From: WHTB01 sp050699035 | Lineage (GTDB): Bacteria > Actinomycetota > Actinomycetes > Propionibacteriales > Nocardioidaceae | Direction: 5' to 3' | NCBI GenBank assembly: GCA_050699035.1 | Contig: JBOHDE010000100.1 | Location: forward strand, 1-13,304 | DNA: 13,304 bases | Shown: piece after piece, positions 7,004 to 13,304 of the stretch | Layout: every line of letters begins with the position of its first letter | Position numbering within the stretch: position 1 is the stretch's first letter | Translations under genes and position numbers: made by a program | The notes under the pieces: generated by a model | The model's database searches: none | The model's input: only the letters and a program-made list of their open reading frames with translations | Told to the model about the DNA's origin: nothing

Positions 7004-8275
7004 TCATGCGAGCTGCTCGCGGACTTCGGTCATTCGAACCCGGGGATCGTGAGAGAACACGTGGTCGCTGATCATCCGCACCGCCCCCAGCACGCCGGCC
7101 GAGTCACCGAGCTCGGTGAGTACGACCGGCAGGTTCCTGGTGGCCAGCGGCAACGACCGGCGGTAGACCGTGCCGCGGATCTCCGCCAGCAGGGCGCCGC
7201 CGAGGTTCGCCAACCCGCCGCCGATGACGATCATGCCGGGGTTGAAGAAGCTGACCATCTTGGCCAGCACCTCGCCGATGTGCCGGCCACCCTCGCGGAT
7301 CAGGTTGACCACCACCGCGTCTCCGGCGGCGGCGGCCTCGGCGACATCGAGCAGCGAGAGGCTGCCGTGGTCGGCCAATCGTTCGGCGAGGTAGGGCGAC
7401 CGACCCGACTCCGCGGCGGTCAGCGCGTCGCGGCGTAGGGCGAAGCCGGAGAAGAACGCCTCGAGGCAGCCCACGTTTCCGCACGCGCACAGAGGGCCCT
7501 GGTCGTGCACCTGGACATGCCCGATGTCGCCGGCGGACCCGTCGACGCCGCGGTGCACGTGGCCGTCGACGAAGATCCCGGCTCCGACCCCGGTGCCGAG
7601 CTTGACGAACAGGAAGGTGCCGACGCCCCGCGCCGCGCCGGCGTGGAACTCGCCGACCGCCATGATGTTCACGTCGTTGTCCAGCAGGGCGGGACAACCG
7701 AACTCGTCGCTCAGCCAGTCCCGGACCGGGTACTTGTCCCAGCCCGGCATGATCGGCGGCACCACGGCGACACCGTCGGAGAAGCTGACCGGACCGGGCA
7801 CTCCCGCGCCGACACCGGCCAGCTGGTCGACACCGGTCGCGCCGCAGAGGTCGCGGAGCATGGTGCTGGCGGTCTCGAGCACGACCTCGGGCCCCTTGCG
7901 GATGTCGATCTCACGCTGGTCCTGCTCGAGCACGGTGAGCCCACCGTCGGTGATCGCCACGTTGACCGAGGTCGCACCGAAGTCGATCCCGGCGAACCGC
8001 AGGCCACCCCACAGCCGCACCAGCGACGACGGGCGGCCACCGCGAGACGCCGCCTGGCCGCCGTCCTCGGTCAGCCCGGAAGCAGCGAGCCGGTCGAGCT
8101 CGACCGCGACCTTCGACTTCGACAGCATCACCGCGTCCGTGAGCTCGGCCCGTGACAGCGGTCCGCGGTCACGAAGCAGGCGGAGCAGCCTCGCCTGGTT
8201 CAGGTTCTGCACTTTGCCTTGCGCGCTCGTCACGCACGGGTCTCCCGTCTGCCGCGGACCTCGTCGTTGCCTCAT
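7004..8275 (-). CDS. ROK-family transcriptional regulator
   Basis: 423-residue repressor-type ROK protein. The N-terminal winged helix-turn-helix covers about 25-75 (NLNQARLLRLL, then PLSRAELTDAVMLSKSKVAVELDRL). The kinase-like domain shows DFGATSVNVAI (98-108), LLDNDVN with the catalytic-position D201, KLGTGVGAG, GDIGHVQV (H253), and the zinc motif CACGNVGC (C263, C265, C270) followed by LEAF. Such proteins bind a sugar or sugar phosphate and release DNA. Two starts are possible: ATG 8275, preceded by a GGGGGA run, or GTG 8233, preceded by GGGAG, giving 409 residues. The GGGAG-GTG region is copied in the opposite arm of the promoter inverted repeat, which gives GTG 8233 some weight. It is divergent from the secreted sugar dehydrogenase and 125 bp upstream of the ebo-like operon, so it may control either or both. 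Confidence 0.9.
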   Translation of the reverse strand: MRQRRGPRQTGDPCVTSAQGKVQNLNQARLLRLLRDRGPLSRAELTDAVMLSKSKVAVELDRLAASGLTEDGGQAASRGGRPSSLVRLWGGLRFAGIDFGATSVNVAITDGGLTVLEQDQREIDIRKGPEVVLETASTMLRDLCGATGVDQLAGVGAGVPGPVSFSDGVAVVPPIMPGWDKYPVRDWLSDEFGCPALLDNDVNIMAVGEFHAGAARGVGTFLFVKLGTGVGAGIFVDGHVHRGVDGSAGDIGHVQVHDQGPLCACGNVGCLEAFFSGFALRRDALTAAESGRSPYLAERLADHGSLSLLDVAEAAAAGDAVVVNLIREGGRHIGEVLAKMVSFFNPGMIVIGGGLANLGGALLAEIRGTVYRRSLPLATRNLPVVLTELGDSAGVLGAVRMISDHVFSHDPRVRMTEVREQLA

Positions 8276-8298
8276 GACGGTAGTCCCCCTTCGGCCGA

Positions 8299-8341
8299 GT
8301 TGGAAAGAAGTTCAGTCGCCCATACCGGGTCCTTCTTCCAC
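8299..8341 (-). promoter_or_regulatory. Candidate operator pair upstream of the ROK gene
   Basis: Two inverted boxes, TGGAAAGAAG (8301-8310) and CTTCTTCCA (8332-8340), lie 24-66 bp before the ROK ATG. On the minus strand a TTGACC -35-like element (8347-8352) precedes them. No good -10 is seen at 17-18 bp; the nearest is a weak GGTATG. Placement fits autoregulation by the ROK protein. Binding is inferred. Confidence 0.5.
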
Positions 8342-8399
8342 GTACTGGTCAAAGTGGCCGTGCTGGGTAACGACGTGAGTGCACGGTTGCCGGGCGACT

Positions 8400-8428
8400 T
8401 TGACCAGAGAGTGGATGAAGTTTGGAAT
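8400..8428 (+). promoter_or_regulatory. Predicted sigma-70-type promoter of the ThuA/sugar dehydrogenase gene
   Basis: TTGACC (8400-8405) is 5/6 to the consensus -35. Seventeen bases later comes TGGAAT (8423-8428), 4/6 to the -10. A start near 8435 would give a leader of about 168 nt before the ATG at 8603. The -35 lies within the perfect 11-bp inverted repeat block. Confidence 0.55.
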
Positions 8429-8453
8429 TTCCCGGCACTAACTTCTTCCCAAC
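8411..8453 (+). promoter_or_regulatory. Candidate operator pair over the ThuA-gene promoter
   Basis: GTGGATGAAG (8411-8420) sits inside the -35/-10 spacer. AACTTCTTCCCAAC (8440-8453) starts 12 bp after the -10, over the likely transcription start. The two boxes are in opposite orientation and repeat the box sequences before the ROK gene. Binding at these places would block RNA polymerase. The ROK repressor is the obvious candidate binder, by inference. Confidence 0.5.
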
Positions 8454-8546
8454 ACGGTCGAAGTGGGTCTACCGTCTCTGTTCAACGGTGGTCGGGGTGA
8501 CTCACATCACACCGGACCGTTGCCCGCAGCAGACGGGAGACCGCGC

Positions 8547-8606
8547 GTGACCACGACGCAGCGCTTGATCGCACCCCTCCGGCCTCAGTTGGGAGCAGAA
8601 CGATGA
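8547..8606 (+). CDS. Possible 19-residue leader ORF ahead of the ThuA/dehydrogenase gene
   Basis: GTG at 8547 follows GGGAG (8535-8539) at a workable distance and opens a 19-codon frame, VTTTQRLIAPLRPQLGAER, whose TGA (8604-8606) overlaps the next gene's ATG as ATGA. That is the same junction type used in the operon to the left and would couple translation. The upstream bases copy the ROK gene's GTG start region, so the ORF may instead be a fossil of the inverted duplication. No function is claimed. Confidence 0.33.
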   Translation: MTTTQRLIAPLRPQLGAER

Positions 8607-11600
8607 GACGATCCTTATCCCTGTGCGCGATGTTGATCGCCGCGCTCGTCACCGCACTCTTAGCGGCCCCCGTCGATGCGGCACCCGTCGATGCGGCGCC
8701 GGGTGCAGCGGCGCCGAAGGCGGCGGACTTCCGCGTCTTGGTGTTCTCGAAGACAGCGGGCTTCAGGCATGACTCGATCCCGACCGGGATCGCGACGATC
8801 CAAGAGCTCGGGCGCGACAACGGGTTCGTCGCCGTGCCGACCGAGGATGCGACCGCGTTCAACGACGACAACCTGAGCCAGTACGCCGCGGTGATCTTCC
8901 TGAGCACCACCGGTGACGTACTCAACGCAGACCAGCAGGCGGCGTTCGAGCGATACGTCCAGGGCGGCGGCGGCTTCATGGGCATCCATGCCGCGGCCGA
9001 CACCGAGTACGAGTGGCCGTTCTACGGCGAGCTCGTCGGTTCCTACTTCCAGTCGCACCCGGCGATCCAGCAGGCGACGGTCAAGGTCGCCGACCGGGTA
9101 CATCCGTCGACGAAGCACCTGGACGACCGCTGGGTACGCACCGACGAGTGGTACGACTACCGCGCGAACCCGCGTGGCGACGTGCACGTGCTCGCCACGC
9201 TGGACGAGACGACGTACGAGAACGGCTCGATGGGATCCGACCACCCGATCGCCTGGTGTCAGGACTTCCAGGGCGGGCGCAGCTGGTACACCGGCGGCGG
9301 CCACACCAAGGAGAGCTACGGCGAGGTCGACTTCAGGAAGCACCTGTTGGGCGGCCTCAAGTGGGCGGCGGGCGACGTAGCGGGTGACTGCGGCGCGACC
9401 GTCGAGTCCAACTACGAGAAGGTCACCCTCAACGACACGCCGGGCGAGCCGATGGGCCTCACCGTGCTGCCCGACGGCCGGGTCCTGCACACCACCCGAC
9501 CGGGCGAGGTGCGGATGCACGACCCCGAGACGCAGACCAACTCCGTGATCGCCGAGTTCGACCTCTACACCCACGACGAGGAGGGCCTACAGAGCATCGC
9601 GATCGACCCGAACTTCGCGAAGAACAAGTGGGTCTATCTGTACTACTCGCCGCCGCAGGACACCCCGGTCGACGACCCGTCGACGCCGGGCGTCAACGAG
9701 GGCAACGCACCCGACGAGGGCACTCAGGCCGACTGGGACCGCTTCAAGGGCGACATCTTCCTGTCCCGCTTCAAGCTCAACGGGAACGAGCTCGACCTGG
9801 CCAGCGAGCAGCTGATCCTCAAGGTGCCGGTCGACCGCGGCATCTGCTGCCACGTCGGCGGTCACATCGACTTCGATGGCGACGGCAACCTGCTGCTGAG
9901 CACGGGCGACGACACCAACCCGTTCGCGTCGCAGGGCTCCACGCCGATCGACGAGCGACCCGAGCGCAACCCGGCCTACGACGCGCAGCGCACCGCGGCC
10001 AACACCAACGACCTGCGCGGCAAGCTGCTGCGGATCCACGTCAACGCCGACGGCTCGTACTCGAGCCCGAAGGGCAACCTGTTCCAAGGCGACGGTGAGG
10101 ACAAGACGCGGCCGGAGATCTACGCAATGGGGATGCGTAACCCGTTCCGGATGGCCGTCGACCGAGAGACCGATGCGGTGTACCTCGCCGACTACTCGCC
10201 CGATGCGGGCCAGCCGGACCCGGCGCGCGGCCCGGCTGGTCAGGGCAAGTGGACGGTTATCCGCGAGGCGGGCAACTACGGCTGGCCGTACTGCGCGACC
10301 GCCGAGCTGCCGTATGTCGACTTCGACTTCGCAACCGGCGAGTCCGGCGCGCCGTTCGACTGCGCCGCGCCGGTCAACGAGTCACCGCACAACACGGGGG
10401 TACGCGAGCTGCCAGCGGTCGAGCAACCCGACGTCTGGTACTCCTTCGGCGCCTCGACGTCGTTCCCGGAGCTCGGCACCGGCGGCGTTGGTCCGATGGG
10501 CGGTCCCGCCTACGACTTCGACAAGAACCTCGCGTCGGAGACAAAGTTCCCGGAGTACTGGGACGGCGTGCCGCTGTTCTACGAGTGGACCCGCGACTAC
10601 GTCAAGGAGTTCCGGCTCGACGACGACGGCAACCTGCTCAAGATCAACCCATTCCTGCCCAGCACCGTGTTCGACAACCCGATGGACATGGAGTTCGGGC
10701 CCGACGGGTCGCTCTACGTCCTCGAGTACGGTGACGGGTTCTTCAGCGAGAACCCCGACGCCCAGCTCGCCCGGATCGACTATGTGAAGGGCAAGCGGCG
10801 GCCGATCGCGCAGGCGAGCGCCACCCCGACGTCCGGCCAGGTTCCGCTGGCGGTGCAGTTCTCCAGCGACGGGTCGAGTGACCCCGACCCTGGCGACAGC
10901 ATCCGCTTCGAGTGGGACTTCCAGGGCGACGGTACGGTCGACTCGACCGACGCGAACCCGACCTTCACGTACACCCAGAACGGTGTCTACGAGGCCGGGC
11001 TGACCGTCACCGACTCGTCTGGCAAGACCGCGGTCGACACGGAGACGATCACGGTCGGCAACACGGCGCCGACGGTCACGGTCGAGGCGCCGGTCGACGG
11101 CGGGTTCTTCGAGTTCGGCGACCAGGTGGCGTTCAACGTCAGCGCCGAGGATCCCGAGGACACCTCGATCGACTGCGCGAACATGGAGGTCTCGTTCATC
11201 CTCGGGCACGACGAGCACGGCCACCCACTGTCGACCGCGACCGGCTGCGAAGGCGTGATCCAGACGGTCAGCGACGGCGGCCACGGCGACGACGCCGACG
11301 TCTTCGGCGTCATCTCTGCGACCTACACCGACATGGGAGCCGGCGGCGTACCCGCGTTGTCCGGTACTGACGAGGTGATCCTGCAACCCAAGCGCAAGCA
11401 GGCCGAGCACTTCACCACCAACCAGGGAGTGCAGACCGAGACGACCGGCGACACGCAGGGCGGTGGGTTGAACATCGGCTTCATCGACCACGGCGACTCC
11501 GTCTCGTTCAAGCCGATGAACCTGCAGAACATCACGTCGCTGAACTACCGGGTCGCGTCCGCCGGCACGGGTGGCCGGGTCGAGATCCACGTCGACTCAC

Positions 11601-11800
11601 CGGACGGACCGCTGATCAGCACGTCGCCGCAGATCCCGGTGACCGGAGGGTGGCAGACATATGTCGACGTCAGCGCGTCGGTCACCGACCCGGGTGGGAC
11701 GCACGAGCTGTTCTTCGTGTTCGTCAACAACCCGGGCGACGGCGGGCTGTTCAACATCAACTGGATCGACTTCGTCGGCCAGGGGGTGAGTGTCGAGTAG
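8603..11800 (+). CDS. Secreted ThuA / PQQ-type sugar dehydrogenase / PKD / CBM6-like multidomain protein
   Basis: 1065-residue exported protein. Residues 1-about 40 form a Sec signal peptide with a hydrophobic core (MLIAALVTALLAAP) and Ala-rich cleavage zone. A ThuA-like domain covers about 43-257 (FRVLVFSKTAGFRHDSI, GGGGFMGIHAAAD, WYTGGGHTKESYG). A soluble aldose dehydrogenase (GSDH) beta-propeller covers about 270-722, with HVGGHIDFDGDGNLLLSTGDD, GMRNPFRMAVD and AGNYGWPYC. A PKD domain follows at about 735-820 (FEWDFQGDGTVDSTDANPTF), then a linker domain, and a CBM6-like glycan-binding domain from about 931 to the end (KQAEHFTTNQG to FNINWIDFVGQG). The start ATG has GGGAG 7 nt upstream. It probably oxidises sugars or glycans outside the cell. 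Codons 5 and 20 are TTA, rare in this window. The reaction and substrate are inferred from family membership. Confidence 0.93.
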   Translation: MRRSLSLCAMLIAALVTALLAAPVDAAPVDAAPGAAAPKAADFRVLVFSKTAGFRHDSIPTGIATIQELGRDNGFVAVPTEDATAFNDDNLSQYAAVIFLSTTGDVLNADQQAAFERYVQGGGGFMGIHAAADTEYEWPFYGELVGSYFQSHPAIQQATVKVADRVHPSTKHLDDRWVRTDEWYDYRANPRGDVHVLATLDETTYENGSMGSDHPIAWCQDFQGGRSWYTGGGHTKESYGEVDFRKHLLGGLKWAAGDVAGDCGATVESNYEKVTLNDTPGEPMGLTVLPDGRVLHTTRPGEVRMHDPETQTNSVIAEFDLYTHDEEGLQSIAIDPNFAKNKWVYLYYSPPQDTPVDDPSTPGVNEGNAPDEGTQADWDRFKGDIFLSRFKLNGNELDLASEQLILKVPVDRGICCHVGGHIDFDGDGNLLLSTGDDTNPFASQGSTPIDERPERNPAYDAQRTAANTNDLRGKLLRIHVNADGSYSSPKGNLFQGDGEDKTRPEIYAMGMRNPFRMAVDRETDAVYLADYSPDAGQPDPARGPAGQGKWTVIREAGNYGWPYCATAELPYVDFDFATGESGAPFDCAAPVNESPHNTGVRELPAVEQPDVWYSFGASTSFPELGTGGVGPMGGPAYDFDKNLASETKFPEYWDGVPLFYEWTRDYVKEFRLDDDGNLLKINPFLPSTVFDNPMDMEFGPDGSLYVLEYGDGFFSENPDAQLARIDYVKGKRRPIAQASATPTSGQVPLAVQFSSDGSSDPDPGDSIRFEWDFQGDGTVDSTDANPTFTYTQNGVYEAGLTVTDSSGKTAVDTETITVGNTAPTVTVEAPVDGGFFEFGDQVAFNVSAEDPEDTSIDCANMEVSFILGHDEHGHPLSTATGCEGVIQTVSDGGHGDDADVFGVISATYTDMGAGGVPALSGTDEVILQPKRKQAEHFTTNQGVQTETTGDTQGGGLNIGFIDHGDSVSFKPMNLQNITSLNYRVASAGTGGRVEIHVDSPDGPLISTSPQIPVTGGWQTYVDVSASVTDPGGTHELFFVFVNNPGDGGLFNINWIDFVGQGVSVE
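8666..8695 (+). repeat. Tandem 15-bp repeat in the signal-peptide region
   Basis: Two 15-bp units (8666-8680 and 8681-8695) differ by one base and encode APVDA twice at residues 22-31. They lie at the signal peptide cleavage zone and probably arose by slippage. Confidence 0.7.
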
Positions 11801-11810
11801 CGAGCCGCGG

Positions 11811-11841
11811 CGAGGCCCCGACCCCTGCGGCCGGGGCCTCG
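11811..11841. terminator. Convergent terminator hairpin
   Basis: CGAGGCCCCG (11811-11820) and CGGGGCCTCG (11832-11841) form a perfect 10-bp GC-rich stem with an 11-nt loop. It begins 10 bp after the ThuA/dehydrogenase stop and ends 12 bp before the SnoaL-like stop, so it can serve both converging genes. There is no clear U-tract, as is usual in actinobacteria. Confidence 0.8.
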
Positions 11842-11853
11842 TGGCGCGCGACG

Positions 11854-12303
11854 TCACTCGGTGGGCGACTCCACCACCGCGGTGTTCTGGCCGGCCACGA
11901 TCTGCCAGGTGTCGCCGCTCCTCCGCCAGACATAGCTCGGGCTGCCGAAGGGCCACTCGGCCGCCGGCCGCCCGTCCGCGTCGACATACGCCTGCCGGAC
12001 CCCGGTCAGCGCGACGTCGGGGTGGATGAAGAGGATGTGCTGCACCTCGATGTTGACCGAGCCGGTCGCGAATGCACCGGGTAGCACCTGCCGGGTGAAC
12101 TCGGCGATCTCACTCAGGCCGATGAGGCGACGTCCTGCTCCGTTGACCCACACGGCTGAGTCGTCGAAGAGGTCGAGGAAGCCGTCGACATCCTCCTGGC
12201 GCTGGCACCGCTCCAACGTAGCGACACGTTCGATCAGCGCATCCGTGTCGATGGAGGGTGCGTCGGGCGGGTGGACGGTGACGACTGTGGTCGCAGATCT
12301 CAT
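11854..12303 (-). CDS. SnoaL/NTF2-like protein, SgcJ/EcaC type
   Basis: 149-residue small alpha+beta protein of the NTF2-like cone fold. The ATG at 12303 is the start; only a weak AGGG is seen upstream. Helices at about 20-50 (IERVATLERCQRQEDVDGFLDLFDDSAVWVNG) are followed by GRRLIGLSEIAEFTRQVLPGA, then strands EVQHILFIHPDVALTGVRQAYVD and a closing WRRSGDTWQIVAGQNTAV. This order is typical of the SgcJ/EcaC or DUF4440 group. These proteins bind small hydrophobic molecules or act as isomerases or cyclases in secondary metabolism; many have no known role. The gene is divergent from a MarR regulator, with a palindrome between them, so it is probably a MarR target. Enzymatic function cannot be assigned. 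Confidence 0.85.
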   Translation of the reverse strand: MRSATTVVTVHPPDAPSIDTDALIERVATLERCQRQEDVDGFLDLFDDSAVWVNGAGRRLIGLSEIAEFTRQVLPGAFATGSVNIEVQHILFIHPDVALTGVRQAYVDADGRPAAEWPFGSPSYVWRRSGDTWQIVAGQNTAVVESPTE

Positions 12304-12317
12304 ACCAGAACCCTAGA

Positions 12318-12337
12318 AGTTCAAGCTCGGTTGAAGT
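12318..12337. promoter_or_regulatory. Candidate MarR operator palindrome
   Basis: AGTTCAA (12318-12324) and TTGAAGT (12331-12337) are inverted half-sites, 6/7 matching, spaced 6 bp. The 20-bp size suits a MarR dimer. It lies 15 bp before the SnoaL-like start codon, where binding would block expression. The rest of the 12304-12494 gap shows a CATATG palindrome near 12455 but no convincing promoter. Confidence 0.45.
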
Positions 12338-12494
12338 CAACTGGATGCCGCCTTGCCGAGGTCGTGGGTGAGTCCGCGGCGGTCGCAGAGGTAGAGGCGC
12401 GCAGGAGTCGCCGTCCATGGCGGCCATCTGAGGAGAGCGGCCACATCCCGTACCATATGAGAACCAAACTACCCTTCTGCCGAGGACCGTGCGT

Positions 12495-12992
12495 ATGGCT
12501 GCCAGATCAGCGCAGGATGCCGAAGCCGCCCGACGACGACGGCGGTTGACCGCGGCGATCAAGGAGTCCCTGCGCGAGATGAGCAACCAGCTGTCGCTGC
12601 TCAACAGCCAGGTCGGGGCGCACGTCGAGCTCAAGGCCGTCGACTTCGACTGTCTCGAACTGATCAGCCGTCATGGTTCCCTCAGTCCGAGTGCCCTGGC
12701 CCGACACGCCGGGCTGCACCCGGCCACTGTGACCGGCATCCTCGATCGGCTTCAGCGCGGCGGCTGGGTCGTCCGCGAGCGCGACCCGGAAGCGTCCGAT
12801 CGTCGCGCCGTCACCGTGCGCGCGCTCCGCGACCGGAACGCCGAGCTGTTCGAGCTGTTCTCTGGGATGAACTCCTCGATGGACAAGATCTGCGCTGAGT
12901 ACGCCGACGCCGAGCTCGAGCTCTTCGCCGACTTCCTGCGCCGCACCACGACGGCGGGTCGTGCGGCGACCGACGAACTGGCCGACAGCTGA
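12495..12992 (+). CDS. MarR-family transcriptional regulator
   Basis: 165-residue winged-helix protein. ATG 12495 is preferred because AGGA (12483-12486) lies 8 nt upstream; the GTG at 12489 would be only 2 nt from it. An Arg/Ala-rich N-terminus leads into a helix with NQLSLLNSQVGAHVELKAVDFDCLELI. The recognition region is GSLSPSALARHAGLHPATVTGILDRLQRGGWV, and the wing is VVRERDPEASDRRAVTVRA, the classic MarR DxxDRR motif. The C-terminal helices (ELFELFSGMNSSMDKICAEY and on) would make the dimer interface. MarR proteins usually repress a divergent gene and respond to small ligands, here probably the SnoaL-like gene. The ligand is unknown. Confidence 0.93.
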   Translation: MAARSAQDAEAARRRRRLTAAIKESLREMSNQLSLLNSQVGAHVELKAVDFDCLELISRHGSLSPSALARHAGLHPATVTGILDRLQRGGWVVRERDPEASDRRAVTVRALRDRNAELFELFSGMNSSMDKICAEYADAELELFADFLRRTTTAGRAATDELADS

Positions 12993-13036
12993 GGCGACTC
13001 GGTGTCGCCAGCGGATGGCGCCAGCGTCTGGCGCCA
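12993..13036. terminator. Two adjacent hairpins between converging genes
   Basis: GGCGAC (12993-12998) with GTCGCC (13004-13009) forms a 6-bp stem and 5-nt loop right at the MarR stop. TGGCGCCA occurs twice (13016-13023 and 13029-13036) around a 5-nt loop, giving an 8-bp stem; each copy is also a palindrome by itself. Position between MarR and bldC stops favours a bidirectional terminator. Confidence 0.65.
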
Positions 13037-13048
13037 GACCGGGATCGC

Positions 13049-13279
13049 TCAGTCGGGCGTGCCGTCGGGGTCGCCGTTCTGGCGCTGGCGAGGAACCTCG
13101 CCGGCGAGGAGTGCACGGACCTCTGACTCGCGGTAGCGGCGGTGCCCACCGAGGGTGCGGATCGAGCTCAGCTTCCCTGCTTTGGCCCACCGGGTCACGG
13201 TCTTCGGGTCGACCCTGAACATCGCCGCCACTTCGGCCGGCGTCAGCAGTGGTTCGGAATCGCTGGCTCTGTAGGCCAT
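13049..13279 (-). CDS. bldC: BldC-type small MerR-like developmental regulator
   Basis: 76-residue DNA-binding protein made almost only of a winged helix-turn-helix. The core PLLTPAEVAAMFRVDPKTV, then TRWAKAGKL, SIRTLGGHRRYRESEVRALLAG matches Streptomyces BldC nearly residue for residue as I recall it; that protein is about 68 residues. The extra length is a polar C-terminal tail (EVPRQRQNGDPDGTPD). BldC binds DNA as head-to-tail oligomers on direct repeats and delays sporulation genes in Streptomyces. It is highly conserved in actinobacteria, so it supports the host assignment. The ATG at 13279 gives the family N-terminus; the AGGAGA upstream is a little far (about 15 nt), with a closer AGG. 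Confidence 0.94.
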   Translation of the reverse strand: MAYRASDSEPLLTPAEVAAMFRVDPKTVTRWAKAGKLSSIRTLGGHRRYRESEVRALLAGEVPRQRQNGDPDGTPD

Positions 13280-13304
13280 CGAGTTGCCTGCTCTCCTGTG
13301 GATC

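Larger units (their letters stand above)
8239..8552. repeat. Diverged inverted repeat filling the ROK / ThuA-protein divergent promoter region
   Basis: Reading the minus strand leftward from 8360 and the plus strand rightward from 8392 gives the same sequence with changes: about 64 of 100 positions match without gaps when counted by hand. The best blocks are CTGGTCAAAGT (8345-8355) against ACTTTGACCAG (8397-8407), perfect; GTTGGAAAGAAGTT (8299-8312) against AACTTCTTCCCAAC (8440-8453), one mismatch; and CTTCTTCCAC (8332-8341) against GTGGATGAAG (8411-8420), one mismatch. All three share the same centre at 8376. Further out, GGTCTCCCGTCTGC (8239-8252) matches GCAGACGGGAGACC (8529-8542) exactly after a 29-nt insertion in the right arm. 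The likely origin is inverted duplication of a promoter and translation start, with drift in the -10 region. Confidence 0.85.

Noticed and set aside
10382..11590. 402-codon minus-strand frame inside the secreted dehydrogenase gene
   Set aside because: It is a shadow: the plus strand shows clear PKD, propeller and CBM6-like motifs, while this frame has low-complexity Val/Arg/Asp content.
12489..12494. GTG at 12489 as MarR start
   Set aside because: It leaves only 2 nt after AGGA, while ATG 12495 has 8 nt.
13016..13036. Doubled TGGCGCCA as a regulator-binding direct repeat
   Set aside because: It lies between two converging stop codons, where a terminator is the simpler reading.
1..13304. CRISPR arrays, tRNA or rRNA genes, insertion sequences, phage genes
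   Set aside because: No regular spaced repeats, tRNA cloverleaf, transposase motifs or phage-like proteins were seen on either strand.

Overview
The window is high-GC DNA (roughly 70% by eye) with tightly packed genes and a BldC homologue at the right end. This points to a filamentous or related actinobacterium. The genus cannot be fixed from sequence alone; a Kribbella- or Actinopolymorpha-like lineage is only a guess. No tRNA, rRNA, CRISPR array or insertion sequence was seen.

Positions 1-6878 (minus strand) hold one compact operon, read right to left: an inositol-3-phosphate synthase, a UbiA-type prenyltransferase (SCO3242/EboC-like), a TIM-barrel sugar-phosphate isomerase, an EboA protein, a TatD-family hydrolase (EboB-like), EboE, and a type I phosphodiesterase/nucleotide pyrophosphatase (EboF-like) cut by the left edge. 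Every junction is a 1-7 bp overlap, mostly ATGA, so the genes are probably translationally coupled. This is an actinobacterial form of the ebo/edb 'metabolite traffic' cluster. The usual EboD (dehydroquinate synthase-like sugar-phosphate cyclase) is not seen, and a different cyclase, an archaeal-like inositol-phosphate synthase, stands at the head. I infer a pathway that makes a cyclitol phosphate, prenylates or lipid-links it, and then isomerises, hydrolyses or exports it. The product is unknown.

Positions 7004-8275 (minus strand) encode a ROK-family regulator just upstream of the operon. Divergent from it, at 8603-11800 (plus strand), is a large secreted protein with ThuA, PQQ-type sugar dehydrogenase, PKD and CBM6-like domains. 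The DNA between them is the most unusual non-coding stretch. It is a diverged inverted repeat about 130-160 bp per arm, centred near 8376, carrying mirror-image TTGACC (-35) elements and four GGAA(A)GAAG-like boxes in alternating orientation. It looks like a duplicated promoter/operator unit for the ROK repressor. A possible 19-residue leader ORF ends in an ATGA overlap with the secreted protein's start.

The right end holds a strong convergent terminator hairpin (11811-11841), a SnoaL/NTF2-like protein (minus) divergent from a MarR regulator (plus) with a candidate MarR palindrome between them, another pair of terminator-like hairpins (12993-13036), and bldC (minus).
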